From positions 266,062 to 330,061 of the forward strand of contig JAISNV010000001.1 of NCBI GenBank assembly GCA_031276035.1: DNA of 64,000 bases, in the 5' to 3' direction. Within the stretch, counting starts at the first letter, position 1; each line of letters begins with the position of its first letter. The notes beneath the pieces were generated by a model, which made no database searches, had not been told where the DNA came from, and saw only the letters and a list, made by a program, of their open reading frames with translations. Both the position numbers and the translations under genes were made by a program. Origin of the DNA: Bacteroidales bacterium (GTDB taxonomy: Bacteria; Bacteroidota; Bacteroidia; Bacteroidales; BM520). This document shows, piece after piece, positions 47,911 through 57,617 of the stretch.

Positions 47911-50379
47911 ATGCGACAACATTTTTTTCTTTACTTGATATTCTTCTTTATTCCTATGTTTGCTTTTGCCGATATTATTGAAGACGGCGGAGGCATCAAG
48001 GGTTCTATAGTCGATGCAAAGACCGGAAGACCTCTTGAGTTTGTTACGGTTGGAATTTGGAAACAAGGTGTTGAATCGCCTCTTACAGGAACGGTAACGG
48101 ATCAAACCGGCGAATTTTATATCGGTGAATTAGCTAATAACAGCTATATCATCAGGATTACTTATTTGGGATATGAAACCATTGAAAGACAGGTTACTAT
48201 CAGTGATAATAAGACTATTAATCTTAGAAGAATCGAAATTGCCGAAACTTCTGTAGAAATTGAAGGTGCTGAAATCGTTGCACAGGCCTCTCAAATGCGT
48301 TTTGAAATAGATAAGAAAGTTTTTAATGTTGATCAGAATATTGCTTCTGCCGGCGGTTCCGCCAGCGAAGTACTCAGCAACATCCCTTCTGTGGAAGTAG
48401 ATAATGAAGGCGAAATATCTTTGAGAGGAAGTACAAACGTAACTGTTTGGATTAACGGCAAAGAATCCGGGTTATCCTCCGATAACAGATCTCAAATACT
48501 GGAACAACTTCCTGCCGAAAGTATCGAAAGAATTGAAGTGATAACCAATCCGTCTGCCAAATATAGTCCAGAAGGAACTTCAGGAATCATTAATATCATT
48601 TTAAAACAAGATAGAAAAGCAGGTTACTACGGAAGCGTACAAGCCGGAATAGATTCTAAATTGGGATATAATGCCAGTGCAAATATTAATTTCAACAAAG
48701 GAAAATGGGAAGCTTATGCAAATGTTGGTTTCAGGCGCAGGGCAGGCGAAGGCGAAGAATATACTTACAGAACAAATACAGATGAGGAAGGAAACGAATT
48801 GTCTTATATTAATCAAGATGCTACTTCCACCAATTATAATAACGGTTTATTCGCACGCGCGGGAGTAACCTACAGACCGACTAAAAAAGATTATTTCTAT
48901 TTTGATGTTTTCGGAATGTACGGCTCCGGAGAAAGAGAAAGCATTAATGATTACACAAGTAATGTTCCGGGCATGTATTCCACAAGTCAGCGTACTGCTA
49001 CAACAGATAATAATAATCTTGGCGGAAACGTAATGTTGAGTTATAAGCATGAATTTAATGAAAACAGTACTCTTGACGCTTCGGTTTCTGCTAATGCATG
49101 GAAGATGAACAGAAACAGTGATTATTTTCAAAATTCTTATTTTGAGTCCGGCAGTTCATATTCATCGTATCAAAATCAAACAAGTGATATAAATAATAAC
49201 AGCTATGAATTACAGGTTGATTATGTAAACAGATTTACTAAAAATTCAAAACTTGAAGCCGGTTATAAAAGTTCTTTCGGAAGAGAAAATAGTCCTGTAG
49301 AAACTTTTTCAGGATCAACTCCGGAAAACGCTGTTTTCGATCCGGATCTATACAATAGATTTATATATAACCTTGATGTTCACGCTTTATATGCAACTTA
49401 CTCGGGAAGAATAAATAAATTCGGATATAATATCGGGTTACGCGGAGAATATACCGGCATTAATACAAAATCACTGGAATATAGCGAAATAGAAGAAAAT
49501 ATTGAATATTATTTTAAGGATTACCTGAGTTTATTTCCCAGCGTATTCTTAACATACGAATTACCGAAAGGTCATGAAATCCAGGTTAATTACACCCGCA
49601 GAATTTCCCGTCCCCGCGGGCATCATTTAAATTCTTTCATTAATATTACCGATACGGCAAATATTTCTTTTGGTAATCCCTTGCTTCAACCTGAATTTTC
49701 AAATTCTTTTGAACTTAATTATATAAAAAGTTGGGAAAATCATACAATTTCTTTATCCGGATGGTATAGAGATGTAAACAATGTAATTCAAAGGATCAGA
49801 TATCGAGACGATCAGGTGATGAAAAGTACTTTTGTAAACATTTCAAGCATGCAAAGCGCAGGTATAGAGCTTGTTGCCAAAAACGAATTTTTTAAATTCT
49901 TTAATTTAACTTCCACCGTAAATTTATTTTACAGTAAACTCGAAGGATTTACTTACGAAGCGGAGGGAATTCCTGAACCGGTAATCGGTGAAGAAAGTAA
50001 AGGTTTCACATGGAATGCCCGTTTAATCGCAAATTTTGTATTTCCTTATGCGATGTCTTTACAGATAACCGGAAATTATAACTCACCACGAATTGTAGCC
50101 CAAGGTACTCAAGAAGCTAATTATGCACTTGATGCGGGTTTCAGAAAATCTTTCTTCGACAAGAAGTTTAGTGTTGCTATAAATGCGCGGGATATTTTAA
50201 ATTCAAGAAAATGGCATACATTTACTTCCGGCGACGGGTTTTTACAAGAATACAGCAGTTGGAGAAACGGGAGAACATTCAGTTTAACACTTACCTATGC
50301 ATTCGGTAATATGAATCCTACTAAGAAATCTCAACGCCAAGTGAATACTTCAACCGGATACGAAGATGCGGAAATATAA
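47911..50379 (+). CDS. TonB-dependent outer-membrane receptor (CarboxypepD-regulatory, plug, barrel)
   Basis: An 822-residue outer-membrane receptor. Signal peptide: LYLIFFFIPMFAFA. Next come a carboxypeptidase-regulatory-like domain (IKGSIVDAKTGRPLEFVTVG), a plug domain (EVLSNIPSVEVDNEGEISL, SIERIEVITNPSAKYSPEG) and a C-terminal barrel of the outer-membrane 'family 3' type (LFPSVFLTYELPKGHEIQVN, FSNSFELNYIKSWENHTI). Substrate is unknown: no SusD, siderophore or metal gene is adjacent. It starts 127 bp after the M28 gene on the same strand and ends with its own 3' flank; no partner regulator is visible. Confidence 0.9.
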   Translation: MRQHFFLYLIFFFIPMFAFADIIEDGGGIKGSIVDAKTGRPLEFVTVGIWKQGVESPLTGTVTDQTGEFYIGELANNSYIIRITYLGYETIERQVTISDNKTINLRRIEIAETSVEIEGAEIVAQASQMRFEIDKKVFNVDQNIASAGGSASEVLSNIPSVEVDNEGEISLRGSTNVTVWINGKESGLSSDNRSQILEQLPAESIERIEVITNPSAKYSPEGTSGIINIILKQDRKAGYYGSVQAGIDSKLGYNASANINFNKGKWEAYANVGFRRRAGEGEEYTYRTNTDEEGNELSYINQDATSTNYNNGLFARAGVTYRPTKKDYFYFDVFGMYGSGERESINDYTSNVPGMYSTSQRTATTDNNNLGGNVMLSYKHEFNENSTLDASVSANAWKMNRNSDYFQNSYFESGSSYSSYQNQTSDINNNSYELQVDYVNRFTKNSKLEAGYKSSFGRENSPVETFSGSTPENAVFDPDLYNRFIYNLDVHALYATYSGRINKFGYNIGLRGEYTGINTKSLEYSEIEENIEYYFKDYLSLFPSVFLTYELPKGHEIQVNYTRRISRPRGHHLNSFINITDTANISFGNPLLQPEFSNSFELNYIKSWENHTISLSGWYRDVNNVIQRIRYRDDQVMKSTFVNISSMQSAGIELVAKNEFFKFFNLTSTVNLFYSKLEGFTYEAEGIPEPVIGEESKGFTWNARLIANFVFPYAMSLQITGNYNSPRIVAQGTQEANYALDAGFRKSFFDKKFSVAINARDILNSRKWHTFTSGDGFLQEYSSWRNGRTFSLTLTYAFGNMNPTKKSQRQVNTSTGYEDAEI

Positions 50380-50445
50380 GATAGGTTATGAGTCTGCATT
50401 TTATGTTTAGAATTACAGAAAACACAGCAATAATACATCAATTCA

Positions 50446-51009
50446 CTAAACCGTCATTATTTCGGCTTCCTTAGTTTCCAATAATTTATCTACCTTTTTT
50501 GTATATTCAGTAGTGAATTCTTGGATTTTTTCTTCAAGTTTCTTAATATCATCTTCAGGAACACCTTCGTTTTTAAGTTCTTTAGCCATATCATTAGCAT
50601 TTTTTCTTACACTGCGGATGCTAACCCTTGCTTGTTCTGCTTCTTGACGGGCTTTCTTAACAATATCTTTACGGCGCTCCTCCGTTAAGGCAGGAACTTG
50701 AATTCTGAGAACTTCTCCGTTATTTGCAGGATTAAATCCAAGGTTTGCCTGCATAATCGCCTTTTCAAGTGGAGCCAACATATTTTTATCCCACGGCTGA
50801 ACAATAATTTGTTTTGCATCGGGAGCATTAACATTAGCAACCTGACTGATAGGCATTAACGTACCGTAACATTCGACTTTTACACTTTCCAGCATCTCCG
50901 GAGATGCTTTTCCTGCTCTGAGTTTCTGAAATTCTTTGTTTAAGAAGTTAACTACGGATTCCATACCGTCTTTTACTTCATCTAAAACTATTTTTACTTC
51001 TTCTGCCAT
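50446..51009 (-). CDS. frr: Ribosome recycling factor
   Basis: Releases the 70S ribosome from mRNA after termination, together with EF-G. The 187-residue sequence has the family landmarks: MESVVNFLNKEFQKLRAGKASPEML (in part), the domain II segment YGTLMPISQVANVNAPDAKQIIVQPWD, LNIGFNP-like NLGFNPANNGEVLRIQVPALTEERR and RSVRKNANDMAKELKNEG. It follows pyrH by 18 bp, the standard bacterial pyrH-frr arrangement. Confidence 0.97.
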   Translation of the reverse strand: MAEEVKIVLDEVKDGMESVVNFLNKEFQKLRAGKASPEMLESVKVECYGTLMPISQVANVNAPDAKQIIVQPWDKNMLAPLEKAIMQANLGFNPANNGEVLRIQVPALTEERRKDIVKKARQEAEQARVSIRSVRKNANDMAKELKNEGVPEDDIKKLEEKIQEFTTEYTKKVDKLLETKEAEIMTV

Positions 51010-51027
51010 TATATTCTTATATTTTTA

Positions 51028-51726
51028 CTATTCAACAATTGTTCCGATCTTTTCACCCGAAACTAATTTCACTAAATTATCTTCTTTATTAACATCGAAA
51101 ACAATTATAGGTAAATTGTTTTCCTTACATAGTGTAAATGCCGTTTGATCCATAATTCTAAGATTTTTCTCAATAGCTTCATCAAAACTTACCGAATCAT
51201 ATTTCACAGCATCTTTATATTTTTCCGGATCTTTATCATAAACTCCGTCAACACGAGTTCCTTTAATTATTACGTTCGCCTTAATTTCAAGCGCTCTTAA
51301 AACGGCAGCAGTATCAGTAGTAAAAAAAGGATTTCCCGAACCGCCGGAAATTATTACAACAAAACCTTCTTCCAGATACTCAATTGCTTGTTTAGACGAC
51401 ATTGCTTCTGCTACCCTCTCAATCGGTAACCCCGACATTAATTTCGTTTTAATCCCAATTTCCGATAATACAGATTGTATTGCAATGGAGTTAATAGTTG
51501 TAGCAAGCATTCCCATATAATCACCCTGAATTCTATCAAAACCCTTAGAAGAACCTTGAACACCTCTGAAAATATTTCCTCCGCCTACAACAATACCAAG
51601 CTCAATTTTTTTATCGACAATTTTCTTGATTTCTCCCGCATAATACGCAAGAGCGGTAGAATCAAGTCCGTAAGCAGAATTCCCCATTAGGGATTCACCG
51701 CTGAGTTTTAAAAGAATTCGTTTCAT
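51028..51726 (-). CDS. pyrH: UMP kinase
   Basis: Converts UMP to UDP for pyrimidine nucleotide synthesis; regulated by GTP and UTP in most bacteria. A 232-residue amino-acid-kinase fold: KRILLKLSGESLMG at the start, GIVVGGGNIFRG, DYMGMLATTINSIAIQ and VVIISGGSGNPFFTTDTAAVLRALEI (in part). KGTRVDGVYDKDPEK completes the set. It precedes frr by 18 bp on the minus strand. Confidence 0.97.
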   Translation of the reverse strand: MKRILLKLSGESLMGNSAYGLDSTALAYYAGEIKKIVDKKIELGIVVGGGNIFRGVQGSSKGFDRIQGDYMGMLATTINSIAIQSVLSEIGIKTKLMSGLPIERVAEAMSSKQAIEYLEEGFVVIISGGSGNPFFTTDTAAVLRALEIKANVIIKGTRVDGVYDKDPEKYKDAVKYDSVSFDEAIEKNLRIMDQTAFTLCKENNLPIIVFDVNKEDNLVKLVSGEKIGTIVE

Positions 51727-51870
51727 AATATTTGGTTTCGGGTACCGGGATTAGGGTTTTGAATTTCGAGTATTACATCGGACTAAACGAGATATCTCAC
51801 CCTTTTCTTTTCTCCATTTTATCTTTTTACCACTTTAACTAATCAGCATATTTACCAATTACCATATCAA

Positions 51871-54800
51871 CTAATCAACATCCTGATATTGTCCGTGACA
51901 ATTCTTATATTTCTTACCACTGCCGCAAGGACAAGGATCATTTCTGCCAACCTTTTTCTCAACTCTTACGGGTTGATGTTTTTGCTGTCCCTGAGTGTTG
52001 GAATGAGCCTGACTCAACAAGTCTTTTCTTTCCTCCTTTAACTGTTGTCTGTTAGCGGTTTTTACTTTCTGAGCTTCACGAACATTACTGTTATCTTCCA
52101 TCATAGGCAAATTACCTCTTAGTAAGAAAGAAACAACTTCTCTGTTTGTCTTTTGAATCATAGCTTTAAACAACTCAAAAGATTCCAACTTATAAATCAA
52201 AAGAGGATCTTTCTGTTCATAAACAACGTTTTGGACAGATTGTTTAAGGTCGTCCATCTCTCTCAATTGATCTTTCCAGTTTTCGTCAATATAACCTAAA
52301 ACAACGCTCTTCTCAATCGACAAAGGAATTTCATAATTCGGGTTTTCAATACATCTTGCAATATTTGCAACAATACCGCGCTGCTTTCTTCCGTCGGTAA
52401 TAGGAATAATAATGTTTTTGTATTGCGGCTGAGTTTCCGAAATATGTTTGATAATAGGAAGAACTTTTTCCGCAATGTTAATACATTTATCTTTATAACT
52501 TTGATATACTTGATCAAAAACTATTTCAGTAACTTTATCCGCATGTTGGGATGAAAATTCCTGAAGAGTGATATTTGTTTCTGTTCCGGTGACAGTTAAT
52601 AATTCCATCTTAAAGCCTTCAAAATCATTTGAAGCTTGGAAGGTATCAACAATAGTTTCAATTGCATCATAGAACATATTGGAAATATCAATTGACAGTC
52701 GCTCTCCGAAAAGGGCATGCTTACGTTTTTTATAGATTACATCCCTCTGGCCGCTCATTACGTCATCATACTCCAATAATCTCTTTCTAATACCGAAGTT
52801 ATTTTCCTCAACTTTCTTTTGAGCACGTTCAATAGATTTTGTAATCATTGAATGTTGGATAACTTCGCCCTCCTGCAATCCGAGCCTGTCCATAATAGAA
52901 GCAACTCTTTCGGATCCGAACATCCTCATTAGGTCATCTTCCAAAGAAACAAAGAATTGGGAACTTCCGGGATCACCTTGACGGCCGGCACGACCGCGCA
53001 ACTGTCTGTCGACACGGCGTGAATCATGGCGCTCGGTACCAACTATAGCGAGACCGCCCGCATCACGAACTTCAGGAGCAAGCTTAATATCTGTACCACG
53101 GCCAGCCATATTTGTTGCAATAGTAACAGTACCTTTCTTACCGGCTTCCGCAACAATATCAGCCTCTTTTTGGTGGAGTTTCGCATTGAGCACATTATGA
53201 GGAATCTTCTTTCTTGCAAGTAATTTACTGAGAAGCTCAGAAATTTCTACGGAAGTTGTACCCACAAGTACGGCACGACCTTCGGCAACAATTTTTTCAA
53301 TCTCATCAGTAACGGCATTATATTTTTCGCGTTTTGTACGATAAACCAAATCCTCATGATCTAAGCGGGATATCTGTCTATTCGTCGGGATAACAACAAC
53401 TTCGAGTTTGTATATATTCCAGAATTCACCGGCTTCCGTTTCGGCGGTACCCGTCATACCGGCCAACTTTTCATACATTCTGAAATAATTCTGTAAAGTA
53501 ATTGTTGCATACGTTTGAGTTGCAGCTTCAACCTTTACATCTTCTTTAGCTTCAATAGCCTGATGCAATCCGTCGGAATATCTGCGACCTTCCATGATAC
53601 GTCCGGTTTGCTCATCAACAATCTTAATCTTATTCTCGATGACAACATATTCCACATCTTTTTCGAAGAGTGCATAAGCTTTCAATAATTGATTTACGGT
53701 GTGAATTCTTTCCGCCTTGATTGTATAATTCTGAATTATTTCATTCTTTTTCTCAGCTTTTTCTATCGGTTGCAATTCTAATTTTTCCAATTCGGCCATA
53801 TCGGAACCGATATCGGGCATGATATAAAAAGTAGGATCGTCAACCGTAGTATTCAACAATTCCATACCTTTTTCAGTAATATCAATTGTATTTGATTTCT
53901 CATCAATAACAAAGAAAAGCTCATCATCAATTATATGCATTTTCTTACCTTGTTCTTGAAGGTAGATATTTTCGGTTTTTTGAAGAAGAACTTTTTTACC
54001 CGGTTCACTTAAATATTTGATCAACGCACGATTTTTCGGCAATCCTCTATGTGCGCGAAGTAAAAGTTCTCCGCCGAGTTTTTGATTTTCGTTAGACGGT
54101 TCCTCATCAACAAGAAGTCTTTTTGCTTCGGCAAGAAATTTAGTAACTTCAGCTCTTTGTGCTTCGTATAACTTTCTAATAGCAGGTTTATATTGGTCGT
54201 ATTCCTGTTGGTCGCCTTTTGGAGTCGGACCGGAAATAATCAAAGGAGTACGGGCATCATCAATCAAAACGGAGTCAACCTCATCGACGATTGCATAAAC
54301 ATGGTCGCGTTGCACGAGCTCTTCCGGATCACTTGTCATATTATCACGAAGATAATCGAAACCGAATTCGTTATTTGTACCGAAAGTAATATCACTGTTA
54401 TAAGCATTTCTACGGGCTTCCGAGTTAGGTTCATGTTTATCAATACAATCAACAGTAAGACCATGAAATTGATACAGAACACCCATCCATTCCGAGTCAC
54501 GTTTTGCAAGATAATCGTTTACGGTAACAATGTGTACACCTCTGCCTGTAAGAGCATTCAGATAAACCGGCAAAGTAGCTACCAAAGTTTTTCCTTCTCC
54601 AGTTGCCATTTCCGCAATTTTACCTTGATGAAGCACAACGCCGCCAAAAAGCTGTACATCATAATGAATCATGTTCCATGTTGTCGGATTACCTCCTGCC
54701 ATCCAGGTATTTGAATAAATCGCTTTATCTCCGGATATCTTAACATTACCGAATTTCTCCGCAAGTTCTCTATCCATTTCCGTAGCACTTACGGTAATTT

Positions 54801-55179
54801 CGGTGTTTTCAGTAAAAAATTTAGCAGTAGCCTTCATCACTGCAAAAGCTTTCGGCAAAATCTCATCTAAAACTTCCTTATGTTTTTCTTTAAGTTGCTC
54901 CTTTATCTTGTCTATTTCATCGTAAAGTTTTTCTTTTCCATCAGCATCCATGTCAGGATTTTCATTGATCTTTTGCTTTATTGCAGCAATCTTCGATTCA
55001 TATTCTTTTCCTGATTCTCGGATATATTTTTTAAATTCAATTGTTTGCTTTCTAAGTTCATCGGGAGATAACTGGGATATCGTATCAAATTCCTTATTAA
55101 TTTTATTTACAATAGGTTTTATTGATTTAATATCTCTATCTGATTTTGTGCCAAACAAATCTTTGAAAAAACTGGCCAT
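51871..55179 (-). CDS. secA: Preprotein translocase ATPase SecA
   Basis: The ATPase motor of Sec-dependent export at the inner membrane. The 1102-residue protein has the family's motifs: [14 protein letters not shown] (Walker A), [21 protein letters not shown] (Walker B), an [20 protein letters not shown] insertion, [20 protein letters not shown] [11 protein letters not shown], and [18 protein letters not shown] (in part). Bacteroidetes SecA is longer than the ~900 residues of E. coli because of insertions near residues 330-430. The C-terminus carries the zinc/SecB-binding motif [16 protein letters not shown]. It stands alone between pyrH and the DUF2795 gene. Confidence 0.97.
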   Translation of the reverse strand: MASFFKDLFGTKSDRDIKSIKPIVNKINKEFDTISQLSPDELRKQTIEFKKYIRESGKEYESKIAAIKQKINENPDMDADGKEKLYDEIDKIKEQLKEKHKEVLDEILPKAFAVMKATAKFFTENTEITVSATEMDRELAEKFGNVKISGDKAIYSNTWMAGGNPTTWNMIHYDVQLFGGVVLHQGKIAEMATGEGKTLVATLPVYLNALTGRGVHIVTVNDYLAKRDSEWMGVLYQFHGLTVDCIDKHEPNSEARRNAYNSDITFGTNNEFGFDYLRDNMTSDPEELVQRDHVYAIVDEVDSVLIDDARTPLIISGPTPKGDQQEYDQYKPAIRKLYEAQRAEVTKFLAEAKRLLVDEEPSNENQKLGGELLLRAHRGLPKNRALIKYLSEPGKKVLLQKTENIYLQEQGKKMHIIDDELFFVIDEKSNTIDITEKGMELLNTTVDDPTFYIMPDIGSDMAELEKLELQPIEKAEKKNEIIQNYTIKAERIHTVNQLLKAYALFEKDVEYVVIENKIKIVDEQTGRIMEGRRYSDGLHQAIEAKEDVKVEAATQTYATITLQNYFRMYEKLAGMTGTAETEAGEFWNIYKLEVVVIPTNRQISRLDHEDLVYRTKREKYNAVTDEIEKIVAEGRAVLVGTTSVEISELLSKLLARKKIPHNVLNAKLHQKEADIVAEAGKKGTVTIATNMAGRGTDIKLAPEVRDAGGLAIVGTERHDSRRVDRQLRGRAGRQGDPGSSQFFVSLEDDLMRMFGSERVASIMDRLGLQEGEVIQHSMITKSIERAQKKVEENNFGIRKRLLEYDDVMSGQRDVIYKKRKHALFGERLSIDISNMFYDAIETIVDTFQASNDFEGFKMELLTVTGTETNITLQEFSSQHADKVTEIVFDQVYQSYKDKCINIAEKVLPIIKHISETQPQYKNIIIPITDGRKQRGIVANIARCIENPNYEIPLSIEKSVVLGYIDENWKDQLREMDDLKQSVQNVVYEQKDPLLIYKLESFELFKAMIQKTNREVVSFLLRGNLPMMEDNSNVREAQKVKTANRQQLKEERKDLLSQAHSNTQGQQKHQPVRVEKKVGRNDPCPCGSGKKYKNCHGQYQDVD

Positions 55180-55215
55180 TATATTATATTTTATTTAATT
55201 AATCGTTTTATTAAT

Positions 55216-55247
55216 AAGAAGTTCGGGGAATAAATCCCGAACTTCTT
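55216..55247 (-). terminator. Strong hairpin between DUF2795 and secA
   Basis: Perfect 12 bp arms AAGAAGTTCGGG and its complement (55216-55227, 55236-55247) with an 8-base loop, 35 bp downstream of the DUF2795 gene. The minus-strand tail is AT-rich with only short T runs. Confidence 0.65.
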
Positions 55248-55281
55248 AACTTGTTTTAATACAGACTTCTACAATCTTATA

Positions 55282-55503
55282 TTAATATTCATCTTCATGA
55301 AAGAAAAAATCTTCTTTGGTTGGATAATCGGGCCAAATATCCTCGATACTTTCATAAATTTCACCCTCATCTTCCATTTCAGTTAGATTTTCAATAACCT
55401 CTTTCGGTGCACCTGTACGAATACTATAATCTATTAATTCCTCCCGGGTGCAGGGCCAAGGAGCATCTTCCAACTTCGATGCCAACTCCAATGTCCAATA
55501 CAT
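55282..55503 (-). CDS. DUF2795 small acidic protein
   Basis: A 73-residue, very acidic, soluble protein of the DUF2795 family that is broadly kept in Bacteroidota. The pattern is MYWTLELASKLEDAPWPCTREELIDYSIRTG (in part) with a helix, then GAPKEVIENLTEMEDEGEIYESIEDIWPDYP and an acidic tail EDFFFHEDEY. Function unknown. It lies between the SRPBCC gene and secA. Confidence 0.85.
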   Translation of the reverse strand: MYWTLELASKLEDAPWPCTREELIDYSIRTGAPKEVIENLTEMEDEGEIYESIEDIWPDYPTKEDFFFHEDEY

Positions 55504-55604
55504 AATTAACTGTTTTACTGTTTATTAACCGACTTAATCGGTCTATTCGTTTTTTTTGCAAAAATAATTTTTTTTTAATAGAAAACAAACGGATTAACAA
55601 AAAT

Positions 55605-56009
55605 TTAAACTTGCTTATTTTCAATCTTCTCTGCCATTGTATCTACAAGGTTTTGAAGAGGTTTAGCAATCATTGCCGCCATAAATCCGTCAACGTTAGC
55701 ATTTATAGACAAAATTAATTCGGAAGAATTTTCCGAAACAGGTTGCATATCAAAACCAAATTGAATATCAATCGGTTTTTGATCCTTAGTACCGTAAACA
55801 ATTTTTTTATCAGGTATAGCCTCAATAATATCCAGAGTAATATCGGGTGCGCCTTTGATAGAAAATGTACATTCAGTTGCTGTACATTCGAACCGTTCTA
55901 TTTTATCAGGCGGCAACATGTCTCTGAAATTGTTGAAATCCGAAAATCTCTCGTAAATTGCCCCCGCGGGTCTTTCAACAATTATCGGCTTTGATGTGAA
56001 TGTTTTCAT
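55605..56009 (-). CDS. SRPBCC-family (START-like) protein
   Basis: A 134-residue helix-grip fold protein. It opens with FTSKPIIVERPAGAIYERFSDFNNF, the usual cyclase/polyketide-type SRPBCC start, continues with strands ATECTFSIKGAPDITLDI and QFGFDMQPVSENSSELILSI, and ends with the long helix PLQNLVDTMAEKIENK. Such proteins bind hydrophobic ligands; no ligand is known here. Between pyrE and the DUF2795 gene on the same strand. Confidence 0.8.
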   Translation of the reverse strand: MKTFTSKPIIVERPAGAIYERFSDFNNFRDMLPPDKIERFECTATECTFSIKGAPDITLDIIEAIPDKKIVYGTKDQKPIDIQFGFDMQPVSENSSELILSINANVDGFMAAMIAKPLQNLVDTMAEKIENKQV

Positions 56010-56100
56010 AATAATCTATTTCTGTATTTTGAGTTCCGGATTTCGACTTATTAAAAAGTTCCTGTAACTTACAGTTTGCAACCCTCGTCCCTTCTCATTT

Positions 56101-56763
56101 TTAATTTTTATCTTTAGTCTTACTATCATACCAGCTTGCAGGATCTTTCTTCCATTCGATCAAAGTATCCAACTCTGCGCTTTCTATGTAATTAATCTTA
56201 ATCGCAGTACTTACCGTTGTATCGTAATCTGTTAATGTTATAAGTTCACACTTCTTTTCCTCAAAGCTTTTTAATGCTTTTGTAAGATTATAAGTATAAA
56301 TTGCTACCATTCCCAGAACATTCATTTCAGCATCCTGTAAAGCCGAAAAGGCTGCAAGACTGCTCATTCCGGTTGAAACCAAATCTTCAACAATAACTAC
56401 TTTCTGATATTTTTTATAATCGCCTTCAATTTGATTTTGCATTCCGTGATCTTTTTGAGAAGATCTGATATAAATAAAGGGCAAATTTAATTCCTGAGCC
56501 ACTAATACACCAATAGCAATGGCACCTGTTGCTACACCTGCAATTATTTGCACATCCGGATATTTATGGCGGATAATATCTGCAAAACTTTTCGCCAAGA
56601 AAGTCCTTATATCCGGATAAGATAAAGTTTTACGGTTATCACAGTAGATCGGACTTTTTATTCCCGAAGCCCAAGTAAAAGGTTCACCCGGATTTAACTT
56701 CACAGCTTTAATTTCAAGTAAATATTTTGCAACTTGATAGGCCAGCTCATTGTTATATAACAT
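56101..56763 (-). CDS. pyrE: Orotate phosphoribosyltransferase
   Basis: Makes orotidine 5'-monophosphate from orotate and PRPP in de novo pyrimidine synthesis. The 220-residue type I PRTase shows FTWASGIKSPIYCDNRKTLS at the start, IIAGVATGAIAIGVLVAQE (in part), FIYIRSSQKDHGMQNQIEG and the PRPP motif VVIVEDLVSTGMSSLAA. pyrH is in the same gene cluster direction but separate. A minus-strand TATCTTTG box lies at 56788-56795. Confidence 0.95.
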   Translation of the reverse strand: MLYNNELAYQVAKYLLEIKAVKLNPGEPFTWASGIKSPIYCDNRKTLSYPDIRTFLAKSFADIIRHKYPDVQIIAGVATGAIAIGVLVAQELNLPFIYIRSSQKDHGMQNQIEGDYKKYQKVVIVEDLVSTGMSSLAAFSALQDAEMNVLGMVAIYTYNLTKALKSFEEKKCELITLTDYDTTVSTAIKINYIESAELDTLIEWKKDPASWYDSKTKDKN

Positions 56764-56787
56764 AAATGTCTATTTTTATAATTTGTG

Positions 56788-56795
56788 CAAAGATA
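56788..56795 (-). promoter_or_regulatory. Bacteroidetes -7 promoter box for pyrE
   Basis: TATCTTTG on the minus strand, 25 bp before the pyrE start. The remaining ~230 bp up to coaD are low-complexity AT-rich sequence. Confidence 0.55.
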
Positions 56796-57028
56796 ATTTT
56801 TTAAATAATAAATGACAATAGAAAATTAACAACTTTCAATATCAAATAACAAAAATAACAATACGAACATTGTCATTAATAAATAATTGATAAATATTTG
56901 AAGAGATAAAAATAGAATCGATTTTTTATTTTATATCTTACATAGAGGTAATTAACTCTAAAAAACTTCCTTAAAATCAACAATTACTATTAATTGTTAA
57001 TTATTAACGGTTAATTATTAATTGTTTT

Positions 57029-57036
57029 TATTTTTG
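57029..57036 (+). promoter_or_regulatory. Bacteroidetes -7 promoter box for coaD
   Basis: TATTTTTG followed by CAG, 21 bp before the ATG. Upstream lies a run of TTAATTGTTAATTATTAACGG-type near-palindromic repeats. Confidence 0.5.
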
Positions 57037-57057
57037 CAGTCTAAAATATTTTGAACC

Positions 57058-57543
57058 ATGGCAAAAAGAACAGCTGTTTTTCCTGGATCTTTCGATCCGA
57101 TTACTCAAGGGCATGAGGCTATAATTCTCAGAGCTTTGAGAATTTTCGATGAAATTATTGTTGCTGTAGGTGTTAACATTGAAAAAAGGTATCTTTTTTC
57201 CGTTGAAACCCGTGAAAAATGGATTAAACATACTTTCAGAGATTATCCTCAAGTTAAAGTTGAAAGTTATACCGGATTAACAGTAGATTTTTGTAAGAAA
57301 GTCGGCGCCGAATTTATAATTCGCGGATTACGTACTTCCGCCGACTTTGAGTTTGAGAGAATTGTAGGTCAGGTGAATAAGAAACTTTATTCTGAAATTG
57401 AAACCGTATTTCTACTCGCCGCTCCGGAACTTACTTCTCTGAATTCTTCTATTGTCAGAGACATTGTTATTAACGGCGGCGATGCGTCTATATTTGTCCC
57501 CGAAGGAGTTATTATCACGAGTGAAGATCTTGAAACCAACTGA
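57058..57543 (+). CDS. coaD: Phosphopantetheine adenylyltransferase
   Basis: Fourth step of coenzyme A synthesis: joins AMP from ATP to 4'-phosphopantetheine. A 161-residue nucleotidyltransferase with AVFPGSFDPITQGHEAII (T/HxGH motif), the VKVESYTGLTVDF segment, EFIIRGLRTSADFEFER with the substrate-binding RGLR, and the late LTSLNSSIVRDIV (the ISSTxVR-like ATP loop). Length is normal. Confidence 0.96.
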   Translation: MAKRTAVFPGSFDPITQGHEAIILRALRIFDEIIVAVGVNIEKRYLFSVETREKWIKHTFRDYPQVKVESYTGLTVDFCKKVGAEFIIRGLRTSADFEFERIVGQVNKKLYSEIETVFLLAAPELTSLNSSIVRDIVINGGDASIFVPEGVIITSEDLETN

Positions 57544-57617
57544 AAATAAACCATTGATAATAAAACAATGGAAAACTAAATAATTAAGATCATTTTGAAT
57601 CGCTGGGTTTATTATTC

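Noticed and set aside
54193..54714. A 173-codon plus-strand frame opposite secA
   Set aside because: It is an antisense shadow of a strongly conserved gene and has no start context or family.
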